Shown here: piece by piece, positions 28,154 to 38,461 of the stretch
Numbering within the stretch: the first letter of the stretch is position 1
Layout of the letters: every line of letters starts with the position of its first letter
Assembly: GCF_000732905.1 (NCBI RefSeq)
Contig: NZ_CP007588.1
Coordinates: 992,001 to 1,056,000, forward strand
DNA from: Weissella tructae
GTDB lineage: Bacteria > Bacillota > Bacilli > Lactobacillales > Lactobacillaceae
Direction of reading: 5' to 3'
DNA: 64,000 nt
The notes under the pieces: model-generated
Database searches by the model: none
What the model was told of the DNA's origin: nothing
What the model saw: the letters and a program-made list of their open reading frames with translations, nothing else
Made by a program: the position numbers and the translations under genes

Positions 28154-30073
28154 TTAAAACTCTTCCAAGGTCATTGAAAGCTCAGTCCAACGCTCTTCTA
28201 ATTCTTCATTTTCTGTGTTTAAACGGGCACTTTCTTCAGACAATTGCGTCAATTGATACACATCTTGCGCCAATTCAGGGGCATTCATTTCTGTATCGAT
28301 TTCAGCTAAGCGTGTCTCAATTGCGGTCATTTGCTTTTCAACGTCTGCTAATTCACGTTCCAGCTTGCGTTGTGCTTTCTGACGTTCTTTACGTTCTTGA
28401 TTACTCAAGACTGCTTCAGATGGTTCATCTACTGCCACTGCTTCTTCGGCTTGCTTATTGGCAACTCGCTTTTCTAGATAGTAGTCATAGTCCCCATCAA
28501 AGAAAGTTGTGCCATCGGCTGTCAATTCAATAATTTCAGACGCAACTGAATTAATAAAGTAACGGTCGTGCGAAACAAAGAAAATAGTTCCATTGTATTC
28601 GTTCAAAGCTGTTTCCAACACTTCACGAGAATCAATATCCAAGTGATTCGTTGGTTCGTCCAGAATCAAACAATTTGCTTTTTCTAACGACAATTTTGTC
28701 AGCAATAAACGCGCACGTTCACCACCTGATAGTGATGACACTTTTTTATCAACGGCTTCACCACTGAACATAAATGATCCTAGAATCGTACGGACGTCCT
28801 TTTCAGGCATCAATGGATGGGCATCCCAAATTGTGTTAATCACTGTCTTGTTTTCATCAAGGACTTGTTGTTCTTGATCATAGTAACCAACCGTGACACT
28901 TGAGCCAATACGCATTGTGCCACCCAACAAAGGCAAACGATCTAGCAAGGTCTTAATCAATGTTGATTTTCCAACTCCATTTGGCCCAACTAAGGCGACC
29001 GCATGTTGCTTATCAACTTCAAGGTTCACATTCTTAGCCAATATTTCCGTTGGCCCATAACCAATTTTTCCGTCAGCCATACGAATCACTTCATTACCTG
29101 AGTCTTCTTCGGCCGCAAACGTAATACGCGCAACACCCGATTCATTTTGTGGTGCTTCAATCTTTTCCATGCGCTCCAATTGCTTACGACGTGATTGCGC
29201 ACGCTTCGTCGTTGAAGCACGGACAATATTCTTTTGCACAAAGTCTTCTAACTTAGCAATCTCTTCTTGTTGCTTATCGTAAGCTTTTTGTTCACCAAGA
29301 ATCTTTTGGGCTTTCAATTCCATAAAGCGACTGTAGTTTCCAATGTAGTGATCCAATTGACCAGAATGCATGTCATAAATTTCGTTAACGACACGATCTA
29401 AGAAATAACGATCATGGGAAACCACCAACAAAGCCCCATTATAATTTTGCAAGTATTGTTCTAACCAAGCTAATGTTTCCATATCCAAATGGTTAGTTGG
29501 TTCGTCTAAAATCAACAAATCAGGCGTTTCTAACAATTGCTTTGCAATTGCCAAACGTGTACGTTGTCCTCCAGACAATGAATCAATTTTACGGTCATAA
29601 AACGACTCATCAAAACCAAATCCATGTAAGACACTACGAATCGTGGCTTCATAACCATAACCATTTTTCTCTTTAAAATCATATTGCATTTGGTCATAAT
29701 CTGTTAACAAACGTTGATAGGCTTCACCTTCATAATCTGTCACATTAGCCATAGCCGTTTCAACTTCACGCATTTTAGTTTCTAATGCAATCACGTCGGC
29801 AAAGACTTCACGCATTTCATTGTACACAGACAATGTTGAATCTAGACCTGAATTTTGTGCCAAATAAGCCACACGTAGTCCTTTTTTACGAGATATTTCA
29901 CCTTCATCCGGTGTCGTTTCACCCGTAATCATTTTCAATAGCGTTGACTTTCCAGCCCCGTTACGACCAACTAGACCGACACGCCCTTTATCTTGAATTT
30001 GCATCGAAAGGTGTTCAAAGAATGTCACACCGTTAAAGCGACGCGTTACATCACTTGCTTGTAAAATAATCAT
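28154..30073 (-). CDS. ydiF: ABC-F family ATPase, YdiF type
   Basis: 639 residues, two ABC domains and no membrane segment. Walker A motifs are [13 protein letters not shown] and [13 protein letters not shown]; both signatures read LSGG(Q/E)R and both Walker B segments [11 protein letters not shown]. The linker between domains has the [20 protein letters not shown] stretch and the C terminus ends in a coiled coil (about 565-639). Length and order next to groESL match B. subtilis YdiF, a translation factor acting at the ribosomal E site. There is no evidence for the antibiotic-resistance subclass. Confidence 0.92.
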   Translation of the reverse strand: MIILQASDVTRRFNGVTFFEHLSMQIQDKGRVGLVGRNGAGKSTLLKMITGETTPDEGEISRKKGLRVAYLAQNSGLDSTLSVYNEMREVFADVIALETKMREVETAMANVTDYEGEAYQRLLTDYDQMQYDFKEKNGYGYEATIRSVLHGFGFDESFYDRKIDSLSGGQRTRLAIAKQLLETPDLLILDEPTNHLDMETLAWLEQYLQNYNGALLVVSHDRYFLDRVVNEIYDMHSGQLDHYIGNYSRFMELKAQKILGEQKAYDKQQEEIAKLEDFVQKNIVRASTTKRAQSRRKQLERMEKIEAPQNESGVARITFAAEEDSGNEVIRMADGKIGYGPTEILAKNVNLEVDKQHAVALVGPNGVGKSTLIKTLLDRLPLLGGTMRIGSSVTVGYYDQEQQVLDENKTVINTIWDAHPLMPEKDVRTILGSFMFSGEAVDKKVSSLSGGERARLLLTKLSLEKANCLILDEPTNHLDIDSREVLETALNEYNGTIFFVSHDRYFINSVASEIIELTADGTTFFDGDYDYYLEKRVANKQAEEAVAVDEPSEAVLSNQERKERQKAQRKLERELADVEKQMTAIETRLAEIDTEMNAPELAQDVYQLTQLSEESARLNTENEELEERWTELSMTLEEF

Positions 30074-30134
30074 TTTTTCATCCTATATTTTTATATCTTA
30101 TATGTTTCCAATTCATTAACTAACTGGTCACGCC

Positions 30135-31403
30135 TTATTTGAACTGTTGTCGTACTTCCGAAACGAAATACAAAGAGCCCGTTATCACCGTCATATCCGT
30201 TTGCGCTTGTAAGCTCTTCAATGCTGTTTGCCAGTCATCCCCCCATGTTAATCGTGGATGCGTAAATGGTAAGCCAGCAATCGCTTGTCGGCTTCCTGGC
30301 GCTGTAAACGGCACAACAACAATTTTCAGATTGGTTTCCGCTAATAAATGGCGTAGCATTTGTTCGAAATGTTTATCAGCTAATGCGCTAAAAACAATCC
30401 CAACGGTTTTATCACCGTATGAGCTACGCAGTGTTTGAACCAAGGCATCAATCCCAGCGACATTATGGGCCCCATCTACAATCACCAAAGGATGGTCTGC
30501 CACAGTTTCAAATCTAGCGGGCCAAATGACATGCCGTAAGCCTTCTTGAATCGCCGCATCTGCAATCGTAACCCCTAACATCGGCGCTACTGTTTGTACG
30601 GTTTTAATCGCCACAGCCGCATTACCAATTTGATACTGACCATTCAGGTTTAACTGCACCGGTAGCTTATGCTGATCTATCACATACGTTAATTGATGAT
30701 CTACTGTCCTCATGCCAAATGATTGACCGTAAACATATAGATCACTATCACGCTTCTGAGCAATATCTTGCACAACCGTTAACGCCTCTTGTGGTAAATC
30801 CCCCACAATCACTGGCTTACCCGGCGCAATAATATCGGCTTTTTGCTGGGTAATTTCAGTAAGCGTATCCCCTAACACATGCATATGATCATATGACACC
30901 GAAGTGATCACAGCTGCTAGTTTATCGGCGATAATCTGGGTACTATCCCACATCCCACCAATCCCAACTTCTAAAATCACCACATCTACAGGCATCTGTT
31001 CAAAGTACATAAACATCAAGACCGTTACAATTTCAAACTCAGTTAATTCAAAACCAGGATGTGCAACATCTTGCGCACGCACTAATGGTTCTAATCTTTG
31101 CACCAAGGTTAATAATTGTGCATCTGAAATTGGCCCGTTATTATCTTGAATTGTTTCATTGAATCGTTCGATAAACGGCGAGCTGAACAAACCAACTTGT
31201 AGGTTAGCAGCACGCAAGATGCTAGCCATCATTTGACTTGTTGAGCCTTTACCATTTGTTCCGGTGACATGAATATATTTTTGTTTGTGTTCAGGATGAT
31301 TCAGGGTCGCCAAAATAAACCCCAACCGATCGAAAGTTGGTGTTTTGGTCCATTTATGACGCCCATGTATAAAGGCTAAAGCTTGTTCATATGTCTCAAT
31401 CAT
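30135..31403 (-). CDS. folC: Folylpolyglutamate synthase/dihydrofolate synthase
   Basis: 422 residues from ATG 31403. Upstream ATGs at 31415 and 31442 are possible, but MIETYEQALAFIHGR is the usual family N terminus. The P-loop HVTGTNGKGSTSQ and the following SPFIERFNE, GGMWDSTQ and DGAHN motifs mark the Mur-ligase-like fold. It adds glutamates to folates. Weak ribosome sites make the start uncertain. It lies alone between the ABC-F gene and the valS terminator. Confidence 0.93.
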   Translation of the reverse strand: MIETYEQALAFIHGRHKWTKTPTFDRLGFILATLNHPEHKQKYIHVTGTNGKGSTSQMMASILRAANLQVGLFSSPFIERFNETIQDNNGPISDAQLLTLVQRLEPLVRAQDVAHPGFELTEFEIVTVLMFMYFEQMPVDVVILEVGIGGMWDSTQIIADKLAAVITSVSYDHMHVLGDTLTEITQQKADIIAPGKPVIVGDLPQEALTVVQDIAQKRDSDLYVYGQSFGMRTVDHQLTYVIDQHKLPVQLNLNGQYQIGNAAVAIKTVQTVAPMLGVTIADAAIQEGLRHVIWPARFETVADHPLVIVDGAHNVAGIDALVQTLRSSYGDKTVGIVFSALADKHFEQMLRHLLAETNLKIVVVPFTAPGSRQAIAGLPFTHPRLTWGDDWQTALKSLQAQTDMTVITGSLYFVSEVRQQFK

Positions 31404-31494
31404 TAGCTCACTCATCCCATTTTGATACTTCAATCGTATCATGAATGTTAAGAAACCTAAATGACCAATGTCAAAGCTTTATAACGGTATACAA

Positions 31495-31526
31495 AAACAC
31501 CCACTATCAAATGATAATGGGTGTTT
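31495..31526 (-). terminator. Terminator after valS
   Basis: AAACACCCATTATCA and TGATAGTGGGTGTTT pair on the minus strand with a T-rich tail, about 30 bases past the valS stop. Confidence 0.9.
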
Positions 31527-31554
31527 CCAACTTTTTAGCAGTTGATGTTATTGA

Positions 31555-34224
31555 TTAACCACGCGCTGCTTCAAGTTCTGTCAAACGTGCTTGTGTCGCT
31601 GCCAACTTAGTTTCCCAGTCAGCTAACTTTTCACGTTCAGCCGCAACAACGGCTTCTGGTGCTGAACCAACAAACTTGTCGTTGTTCAACTTACCAGTAC
31701 TACGCTTTACTTCACCAGCAAACTTCTTTGCTTCACCTTCAAGACGTGAAATTTCTTCAGCAATGTCAATCAATTCAGCCAAAGGCACGTAGATTTGCGC
31801 CCCTGAGATAACTTGTGACATAGCCAATGCAGGCGCTTCAATTTGCGCACCAATTTCTAATGTCTTAGGCTTTACAAAACGGTTGATGTAATCAGCGTTT
31901 TCTTGGAAGATACGTTGCAAACTTTCATCTTCTGTTTGAATCAAAATATCAATTTCAGTAGACATTGGTGCATTTGCTTCTGTACGGATTGTACGTACAG
32001 CCGTAATCAAATCAACCAAGCTTTGGAAATCAGCTTCTGCCTTTTCATCAGCCAATTCAGCATGGAATTCTGGGTATGCTGCCGCTGTCAATGATTCTTC
32101 AGTTGGCACTGGCATATCCAAGTAAATTGCTTCTGTTACGAATGGCATGATTGGGTGTAGCAAACGCAATGTTTGGTCTAATACGTAAGCCAAGACTTGT
32201 TGCACAGTCTTCTTAGCGGCTGCATCATCCCCATTCAATGTTTGCTTCGTCATTTCAATGTACCAGTCAGCAAAGTCATTCCAGATGAAGTTGTACAAAG
32301 TACGTCCAGCTTCACCGAATTCAAACTTCTCAAAGTTCTTTGTCACGTTTTCAACTGTTTGGTTCAAACGTGACAAAATCCAACGATCAGCCAAAGACAA
32401 TGCTGTACGGTCTTCTGGCAACTTTGCTTCTGTATCAGCATCCAAGTTCATAATAACGTAACGAGACGCATTCCAAATCTTGTTAATGAAGTTCCATGAC
32501 GCATCCATCTTTGTGTATGAGAAACGAACATCAAGTCCTGGTGTAGACCCAGTTGCCAAGAACCAACGTAATGCATCGGCTCCATACTTTTCGATAACGT
32601 CCATTGGGTCAATTCCGTTACCCAATGACTTAGACATCTTACGTCCGTCTTCATCACGAATCAAACCGTGAATCAAAACATTGTTAAATGGACGACGACC
32701 TGTGAATTCCTTTGATTGGAACATCATACGTGATACCCAGAAGAAGATAATGTCGTATCCTGTTACCAATGTGTTAGTTGGGAAGTAACGGTTAAAGTCA
32801 TCTGCTTCTTCATTTGGCCAACCCATTGTTGAAAATGGCCACAATGCTGATGAGAACCAAGTGTCCAAAACGTCATTGTCTTGTTCCCAGTTTTCGATGT
32901 CTTCTGGCGCATCCATACCAACATACATTTCCCCAGTTGTCTTGTGGTACCAAGCTGGGATTTGGTGTCCCCACCATAGTTGACGTGAAATAACCCAGTC
33001 ATGAATATCTTCCATCCAACGTGTGAATGTGTCTTCAAAACGAGCTGGGTAGAAGTCAACACGGTCTTCACCTTGTTGCATAGCCAAAGCCTGTTCAGCC
33101 AAAGGCTTCATCTTCACGAACCATTGTGTTGATAGACGTGATTCAACCGGTACACCTGTACGTTCTGAATGTCCCACTGAGTGCGTAATTGGTTCGATTT
33201 CAAGCATGAAATCACCAGCTTGCAAATCAGCTGAAATAGCTTCACGTGCTTCAAAACGGTCCATACCTTCGTACTTACCAGCACGTTCATTCATTGATGC
33301 ATCATCATTCATTGTGTTGATACGTTCAAGATCATGACGGTTACCAACAGCAAAGTCATTAGGGTCGTGGGCTGGTGTAATCTTCACCATTCCTGAACCA
33401 AATTCTGGATCAACGTATTCATCCGCAATAATTGGAATTTGACGTCCAACCAACGGTACTGTTACCAATTGACCAACCAAATTCTTGTAACGTTCGTCAC
33501 TTGGGTGAACAGCAATCGCAACGTCTCCAAACATTGTTTCAGGACGTGTTGTCGCGATTTCAATGTAGTTCTTACCATCGTAAGCAACCCCTTCTTCAAC
33601 GAATGGGTACTTCACATGGTAGAATGCGCCTTCATCATCTTCGTGGATAACTTCAATATCTGACAAAGCAGTACGGGCCTTTGGATCCCAGTTAATGATG
33701 TATTCACCACGGTAAATCAAATCCTTTTCGTACAATGTCACAAAGACCTTACGAACAGCATCTGACAAACCTTCATCCAACGTGAAACGTTCACGTTCGT
33801 AATCCAAAGAAAGCCCTAGCTTTCCCCATTGTTCGTGGATTGTTTCAGCGTATTCGTTCTTCCAATCCCAAACTTGTTCTACGAACTTTTCACGACCAAG
33901 GTCGTAACGTGAAATCCCTTCACCAGCTAGTCGTTGTTCAACCTTAGCTTGTGTTGCGATTCCGGCGTGGTCCATTCCTGGCAACCACAATGTGTCAAAT
34001 CCTTGCATACGCTTTTGACGGATCAACATGTCTTGCAATGTTGTGTCCCAGGCGTGTCCTAAGTGCAACTTTCCAGTCACATTAGGTGGTGGGATAACGA
34101 TTGAATAAGGACGAGCCTTATCGTTACTACTTGGGGCAAAGCGGTTATCAGCCAACCACTTTTCATAGCGACCCGCTTCAACGGACGTCGCGTCATATTT
34201 ACCAGGCATTTCAATTTCACGCAT
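31555..34224 (-). CDS. valS: Valyl-tRNA synthetase
   Basis: 889 residues. [14 protein letters not shown] is the HIGH motif, [11 protein letters not shown] the KMSKS motif; the CP1 editing domain and a C-terminal coiled coil (about 825-889) are present. ATG 34224 has AAGGAG seven bases upstream. The gene is controlled by its own promoter and T-box leader and ends at a strong terminator. Confidence 0.98.
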   Translation of the reverse strand: MREIEMPGKYDATSVEAGRYEKWLADNRFAPSSNDKARPYSIVIPPPNVTGKLHLGHAWDTTLQDMLIRQKRMQGFDTLWLPGMDHAGIATQAKVEQRLAGEGISRYDLGREKFVEQVWDWKNEYAETIHEQWGKLGLSLDYERERFTLDEGLSDAVRKVFVTLYEKDLIYRGEYIINWDPKARTALSDIEVIHEDDEGAFYHVKYPFVEEGVAYDGKNYIEIATTRPETMFGDVAIAVHPSDERYKNLVGQLVTVPLVGRQIPIIADEYVDPEFGSGMVKITPAHDPNDFAVGNRHDLERINTMNDDASMNERAGKYEGMDRFEAREAISADLQAGDFMLEIEPITHSVGHSERTGVPVESRLSTQWFVKMKPLAEQALAMQQGEDRVDFYPARFEDTFTRWMEDIHDWVISRQLWWGHQIPAWYHKTTGEMYVGMDAPEDIENWEQDNDVLDTWFSSALWPFSTMGWPNEEADDFNRYFPTNTLVTGYDIIFFWVSRMMFQSKEFTGRRPFNNVLIHGLIRDEDGRKMSKSLGNGIDPMDVIEKYGADALRWFLATGSTPGLDVRFSYTKMDASWNFINKIWNASRYVIMNLDADTEAKLPEDRTALSLADRWILSRLNQTVENVTKNFEKFEFGEAGRTLYNFIWNDFADWYIEMTKQTLNGDDAAAKKTVQQVLAYVLDQTLRLLHPIMPFVTEAIYLDMPVPTEESLTAAAYPEFHAELADEKAEADFQSLVDLITAVRTIRTEANAPMSTEIDILIQTEDESLQRIFQENADYINRFVKPKTLEIGAQIEAPALAMSQVISGAQIYVPLAELIDIAEEISRLEGEAKKFAGEVKRSTGKLNNDKFVGSAPEAVVAAEREKLADWETKLAATQARLTELEAARG

Positions 34225-34279
34225 TGGTATTCTCCTTTATGGGTTATCAATTATCAACAATATTTAAAACAAATAAAAA

Positions 34280-34513
34280 GCCCCAATCATGTATAAAAAT
34301 ATACATAATCAGGGCGATTGAATTCGCGGTACCACCTGAAATTAGGAAATCCTATCTCATTAGAACTTAACGCGTTCTCACGTCATCAACTACAAAAACT
34401 CAGTTCATCGATGAAGCCCACTAGGTACTACCATGCTATCTTAATGATGTGCTTTCACTATCCACATTCGCTGAAACATTAATTTGATAACATCGCCTCT
34501 AGTGCATTGCTAT
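34280..34513 (-). promoter_or_regulatory. T-box leader of valS
   Basis: The T-box core AGGTGGTACCGCG (complement of 34325-34337) is followed by a terminator hairpin with arms GCCC-TGATTATGTATA and TATACATGAT-GGGGC at 34280-34315 and a T tract. From the mapped promoter the leader is about 230 bases, the usual size. GTA triplets that could be the Val specifier occur near 34430, but the specifier loop was not resolved. Confidence 0.9.
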
Positions 34514-34519
34514 CCTTTA

Positions 34520-34548
34520 ATTTTAAGGCTTTCACCCTAAAAAATCAA
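34520..34548 (-). promoter_or_regulatory. valS promoter
   Basis: On the minus strand TTGATT (34548-34543) and TAAAAT (34525-34520) are separated by exactly 17 bases. The -35 lies only two bases past the lysE stop, so the two genes abut. Confidence 0.65.
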
Positions 34549-34549
34549 G

Positions 34550-35167
34550 TTAGCCCCAAATCATTTGTGCGGCTCCTACCAACAAGTAGATTCCGTAAGC
34601 CATCACGATTAATCCAGACACCATGTTCACAATGACAAAGGCCTTCTTTGTTAGCTTGTTCTTAAACAAATTAACCACCAATGTAATCACAATAAACCAT
34701 GTTGCTGTCGCAATTAGCACACCAATAATAAATGGCCAAACATCTTCTGCTGGTAACTTTGCACGCGTTGCACCAAGCATCAAACTACCATCAACCAATG
34801 CTTGTGGGTTTGCCCAAGTCACGATAAAGGCCGTAATCAATGCTGACTTTGGTGATAGTGAGGTCCCTTGCACACCCATTTCAACATTGTTTGCTGAACG
34901 TAAAATTGTCCACCCAATGTAAAGTACTAACAAACCACCAACGATCATCACAATTAACTTCAACAATTCGTTTGAATTAATTAACGCACCCATTCCAAAA
35001 TATGCCGCTAATGAGAAGGTTGCATCCGCAAACCACACAAATCCTACATACAAAAAGGCGCGACGCAATGTATTGTTCATTGCGTTATTAAAAACATACA
35101 AATTTTGCATACCGATTGGTGCAATAAACGCAAATCCAATCGCCATACCACTTAATAGTGCCAACAT
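34550..35167 (-). CDS. LysE-family amino acid exporter
   Basis: 205 residues with six hydrophobic helices. The N-terminal GFAFIAPIGMQNLYVFNNAM and the central TWANPQALVDGSLMLGA segments match the LysE/ArgO subfamily, which exports basic amino acids. ATG 35167 is preceded by GGGGGAG. No terminator separates it from the valS promoter. Substrate is inferred only at the level of basic or other small amino acids. Confidence 0.9.
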   Translation of the reverse strand: MLALLSGMAIGFAFIAPIGMQNLYVFNNAMNNTLRRAFLYVGFVWFADATFSLAAYFGMGALINSNELLKLIVMIVGGLLVLYIGWTILRSANNVEMGVQGTSLSPKSALITAFIVTWANPQALVDGSLMLGATRAKLPAEDVWPFIIGVLIATATWFIVITLVVNLFKNKLTKKAFVIVNMVSGLIVMAYGIYLLVGAAQMIWG

Positions 35168-35271
35168 GATTAACTCCCCCTGTCCTTTTACTTTTAGTTA
35201 ACAATGTTACTAATTCTACACTAATTTGATAGCTATTAGTATGATTATGTTAAATTTCGTTACGCACAAAA

Positions 35272-35303
35272 AAACAGCTACTGATAAATATCAGTAACTG
35301 TTT
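35272..35303 (-). terminator. Terminator after the universal stress protein gene
   Basis: AAACAG-TACTGAT and ATCAGTA-CTGTTT pair with an AAAT loop and a T run on the minus strand, five bases after the stop. Confidence 0.9.
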
Positions 35304-35308
35304 CTAAA

Positions 35309-35764
35309 TTAAGCTTCTTCGGCACGAACAATCAATGTGTCAACCTTAGCAGTACGTACAACGTAATCTGCAACAGAACCAATCAACAAACGTTCGATTG
35401 TGTTCAAACCAGTTGCTCCCAACATAATCAAATCGATATCGTATTGCTTTGGTGCTTCTTCAGCAATAATTGCCTTTGGTGAACCATATTCGATTGTGTA
35501 TTCGACATTTTCCACACCAGCTTCACGTGCTTCAACTAGGTAGCGGTCCAAAGTTTCCTTTGCTGTCTCCGCTACTTGGTCAATCATCGTTGTTTGGAAA
35601 TCTGTCACACTTTGGAATGAACGAGTGTCGATAACGTGCAAAATGTGCAAGTGAGCATCTGAACCATTACGTAGTGCAACTTGTACTGACTTCTTGAATG
35701 CCGCTTCTGATTCCTTAGAACCATCAACCGGTACCAAAATGTTGTTGTATGTTAGTGCTGTCAT
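35309..35764 (-). CDS. Universal stress protein, ATP-binding UspA type
   Basis: 151 residues, one Usp domain. The N-terminal NILVPVDGS strand-loop and the C-terminal GATGLNTIERLLIGS fit the ATP-binding G-x2-G-x9-G-(S/T) motif exactly, so it is expected to bind ATP. Such proteins dimerise in the cytosol and are induced by stress or stationary phase; the biochemical role is not established. It is a single-gene transcript with a TATAAT promoter at 35803-35798 and a cre-like site overlapping the -35. Confidence 0.92.
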   Translation of the reverse strand: MTALTYNNILVPVDGSKESEAAFKKSVQVALRNGSDAHLHILHVIDTRSFQSVTDFQTTMIDQVAETAKETLDRYLVEAREAGVENVEYTIEYGSPKAIIAEEAPKQYDIDLIMLGATGLNTIERLLIGSVADYVVRTAKVDTLIVRAEEA

Positions 35765-35815
35765 AATAACTTCCCCCTACATCCTCTTGATATACATATT
35801 ATACCACACAACGAA

Positions 35816-35829
35816 TGTAAGCGTTTCAA
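35816..35829 (+). promoter_or_regulatory. cre-like CcpA site in usp promoter
   Basis: TGTAAGCGTTTCAA matches the TGWAARCGYTWNCW consensus at 13 of 14 positions; the mismatch is the C at position 13. It overlaps the predicted -35 region of the universal stress gene (-10 TATAAT at 35803-35798), so CcpA could repress it when glucose is present. Confidence 0.55.
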
Positions 35830-35840
35830 ATTATTTGAAA

Positions 35841-36119
35841 TTATTTTGCAAATAATTTTTGTACTAACACCCAACCAAAAATTGGCATCAAGATTGAGCC
35901 CAGAATCAACCCAACCACTGGCCATCCAGATTCAGGACCAAAGTCCAACAACCACCACGCTGTCAGTAACCCAACTCCCGCAAATAGTGGTACGAAGATA
36001 TTACTAAGACGTGTTGATGTTTCCACATCCAATGTTAGGATGCTTGTCTTTTGCAGCCATAGGTAAATTGAAATCCCTAACATCAATGCAATAAATACAT
36101 AATATAAAACACTAATCAT
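35841..36119 (-). CDS. Small membrane protein, unknown function
   Basis: 92 residues, not recognised. Three hydrophobic segments (about 3-20, 40-60 and 66-88) with the polar stretch QKTSILTLDVETSTRLSN after the first. No signal cleavage site is evident. It follows another small membrane gene by 15 bases, and both trail rarA, so they form one transcript; no terminator lies between. Confidence 0.7.
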   Translation of the reverse strand: MISVLYYVFIALMLGISIYLWLQKTSILTLDVETSTRLSNIFVPLFAGVGLLTAWWLLDFGPESGWPVVGLILGSILMPIFGWVLVQKLFAK

Positions 36120-36134
36120 GTGACCTTAGTCTCC

Positions 36135-36332
36135 TTATTTCACCATTTGTACAATCAAATCAATCACGTTCACAATTGCCATCAATGAGGCAAAACATCC
36201 AAAAATAACATAGACAAATGCCCCAATTTTACGGTTACGGTGATTACGTGTATATCCTAGATAGAAACTTGTCACAGCTAGACCGACAAACAACAAGATT
36301 AACAATCCAATGACCAATAGCGAACGTTCCAT
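36135..36332 (-). CDS. Small membrane protein, unknown function
   Basis: 65 residues, not recognised. Two membrane helices (about 4-27 and 38-62) flank a basic loop TRNHRNRKIG, so both ends would be outside if the positive loop faces the cytosol. It starts 22 bases after the rarA stop, inside the yueI-rarA operon. Confidence 0.7.
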   Translation of the reverse strand: MERSLLVIGLLILLFVGLAVTSFYLGYTRNHRNRKIGAFVYVIFGCFASLMAIVNVIDLIVQMVK

Positions 36333-36354
36333 ATTTAAATCCTACTCTCTTTTG

Positions 36355-37641
36355 TTATGACTTCAATTGTTCTTTTTGCGCCTTTTTCAAGCTTTGATAA
36401 CGTTGCGCATACGTTTGTTCCACTTGAGAATTCCCAGCTGGATTAAAGTATTCACGTGCCATCAAATTGGTTGGCAAATATTGTTGGGCAACCCAATCAT
36501 TTGGATAGGCATGTGGATATAGATACCCAACACCATGTCCCAAATCAGCCGCACCTTTATAATGACTGTCTTTCAAATGATCTGGTACATCATACGTCTT
36601 ACCAGATTGAACATCTGCTAATGCCATATCAATTGCTTCAATAGCAGACGCTGACTTAGGCGCTAAGGCTAATTCAATCGCCGCATTTGCAAGCGGAATC
36701 CTTGCTTCAGGGAAACCAACTTGTTCTGCTGTTTGAATTGCCATAATCGCCCGTTGCGCCACAACCGGCGCCGCTAACCCAACATCTTCATATGCAATGA
36801 CACGCATACGACGTGCGATACTTTGCAAATCACCACCAGTTACTAACCGCGCTAAGTAATGTAATGCCGCGTCGGCGTCACTACCGCGAATAGACTTTTG
36901 TAAGGCCGAAATGACATCATAATGACCATCGCCGTCCTTATCCACTGACAACGCTTTACGACGGACTGTTTCTTCCACAACCTGTAAATCAATCTGCACG
37001 ATACCATCTTGATCTGGCTGTGTAGACTTAACGGCTAATTCTAAGCCATTTAAAGCCGCCCGCAAATCACCATTCGTTGTTTCAACTAAATGCAATTTCG
37101 CTTTATCTGTAATGGATACGTTGAAATTCCCTAAGCCACGATCCTTATCAGTTAATGCACGGTCCAAAGCTTGGATCATATCATCAACAGATAATGATTC
37201 GACCTCAAAAATTTGCGTTCGAGAACGAATCGCAGGATTAATTGACAGGTATGGGTTTTCCGTCGTGGCACCAATCAAGATAATCTCACCACTCTCTAAA
37301 TGTGGCAACAAAAAATCTTGTTTGGTTTTATCTAAACGATGAATTTCATCTAATAATAAGACAACGCCACCACTCATACGAGCTTCTTCCGCGACAATCT
37401 GTAAATCCTTTTTACTATCTGTCGCAGCATTCAACATGCGAAAGGCATATTGGGTTGATCCCGCAATCGCACTGGCGATACTTGTTTTCCCAGTCCCTGG
37501 TGGTCCATACAAAATCATCGATGATAGCATTTTTGCATCTACCATGCGACGCACCACTTTCCCCGGTCCGACGAGATCTTCTTGTCCGACAATTTCATCA
37601 ATAGTCCGAGGACGCATACGATAAGCTAATGGTTTTTGCAT
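36355..37641 (-). CDS. rarA: Replication-associated recombination ATPase RarA/MgsA
   Basis: 428 residues from ATG 37641 (AAGGGG upstream); the reading to 37686 overlaps yueI and lacks similarity. PLAYRMRPRTIDEIVGQEDLVGPG, Walker A LYGPPGTGKTSIA, Walker B LLLDEIHRL and sensor GATTENPYLSIN are canonical for the AAA+ MgsA/WRNIP1 family. The C-terminal helical domain with the LADAGHGVGYLYPH-like HGVGYLYPH motif mediates tetramerisation. It acts at stalled replication forks. Confidence 0.95.
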   Translation of the reverse strand: MQKPLAYRMRPRTIDEIVGQEDLVGPGKVVRRMVDAKMLSSMILYGPPGTGKTSIASAIAGSTQYAFRMLNAATDSKKDLQIVAEEARMSGGVVLLLDEIHRLDKTKQDFLLPHLESGEIILIGATTENPYLSINPAIRSRTQIFEVESLSVDDMIQALDRALTDKDRGLGNFNVSITDKAKLHLVETTNGDLRAALNGLELAVKSTQPDQDGIVQIDLQVVEETVRRKALSVDKDGDGHYDVISALQKSIRGSDADAALHYLARLVTGGDLQSIARRMRVIAYEDVGLAAPVVAQRAIMAIQTAEQVGFPEARIPLANAAIELALAPKSASAIEAIDMALADVQSGKTYDVPDHLKDSHYKGAADLGHGVGYLYPHAYPNDWVAQQYLPTNLMAREYFNPAGNSQVEQTYAQRYQSLKKAQKEQLKS

Positions 37642-37664
37642 AAGCGTTCCCCTTTCTTTATCCC

Positions 37665-38111
37665 TTAAAAGAAACGTTGGTACCATTTCTTTTGTGGTGT
37701 CTCTGTTTCATTCGTTTTTTCCTCAATTACTTGAGGGGTTTCAATCATATCGGCTAAATTAATCTCCGTTTTGTGAACAGCGTGATCTGCGACCAAAACT
37801 GCCACAACATCACTTTTTGCCGAAGCACTGTCCGTAACCATTGAAAACTCTTCATGGTGTTTCTTAGCCAATTGAATATATGGCATTAATTCATCTGTCT
37901 CTAAATGACCATTTAACTTCCAAACTGCATCTGGGTAGCGTGTCAAAATTTCATCCCATAGCGTCATCATTTCTGGATCATCAAGTGTATCCTTCAATTG
38001 CATCGCGTAAACACGTTCACGATATGCCCCCAAATAATGATTCTGTTCGTCGGGATTAATCTTTGGTGTCCCATATAATGCATTCTGTAAGTGTGGATCC
38101 ATTTCCGGCAT
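37665..38111 (-). CDS. YueI family protein (DUF1694)
   Basis: 148 residues. LQNALYGTPKINPDEQNHYLGAYRERV near the N terminus and a PDAVWKLNGHLETDELMPYIQLAKKH segment match the YueI/DUF1694 family, found next to rarA-like genes in lactobacilli and of unknown function. The fold resembles ribosomal L7Ae-type RNA-binding proteins in outline. A polar C-terminal tail ends in KKWYQRFF. ATG 38111 has AGGAG seven bases upstream. It precedes rarA by 23 bases. Confidence 0.82.
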   Translation of the reverse strand: MPEMDPHLQNALYGTPKINPDEQNHYLGAYRERVYAMQLKDTLDDPEMMTLWDEILTRYPDAVWKLNGHLETDELMPYIQLAKKHHEEFSMVTDSASAKSDVVAVLVADHAVHKTEINLADMIETPQVIEEKTNETETPQKKWYQRFF

Positions 38112-38223
38112 GCCAATTCTCCTCTTAATTCAATAACTCTTATTTTAACATAATCGACTTAAAACATTTTACAAAACCCGTTGATAGGTCGCGACATTGA
38201 CGTCATAATCGCCAATTGAAAAG

Positions 38224-38253
38224 AAAAAGGTTGGCACTAAGTGCCAACCTTTT
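38224..38253 (-). terminator. Terminator after the prfC-linked small membrane gene
   Basis: AAAAGGTTGGCAC and GTGCCAACCTTTT form a perfect hairpin with a 4-base loop (CTAA on the plus strand). It overlaps the stop codon of the small gene at 38252-38254. Confidence 0.92.
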
Positions 38254-38461
38254 ATCCCCAAATTAAAACATAAAGTCCCATAACAAACACAATCAACATG
38301 TATAGGCCAAACAGTACATGCCACACGTTAGATGCCTTTGGATGTTGGCGCATAAGCCAATGTCCGACAAAGTAAATTAATGTTGGCAAGACCATAATGA
38401 TACCAAATAACTTTAAACCTGCTAACCAAGTTGTTGATGCGACCGAAAGGGTCAACATCAT
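38252..38461 (-). CDS. Small membrane protein overlapping prfC
   Basis: 69 residues, two membrane helices (about 12-35 and 46-68) with a basic loop [11 protein letters not shown] between them. The ATG overlaps the prfC stop in ATGA, and GGAGG lies seven bases before it inside the prfC 3' end, so translation looks real and coupled. The strong terminator begins at its stop. No family recognised. Confidence 0.75.
   Translation of the reverse strand: MMLTLSVASTTWLAGLKLFGIIMVLPTLIYFVGHWLMRQHPKASNVWHVLFGLYMLIVFVMGLYVLIWG

Noticed and set aside
28154-30073. ABC-F antibiotic resistance gene
   Set aside because: Closest pattern and genomic place fit housekeeping YdiF; there is no resistance-type interdomain extension.
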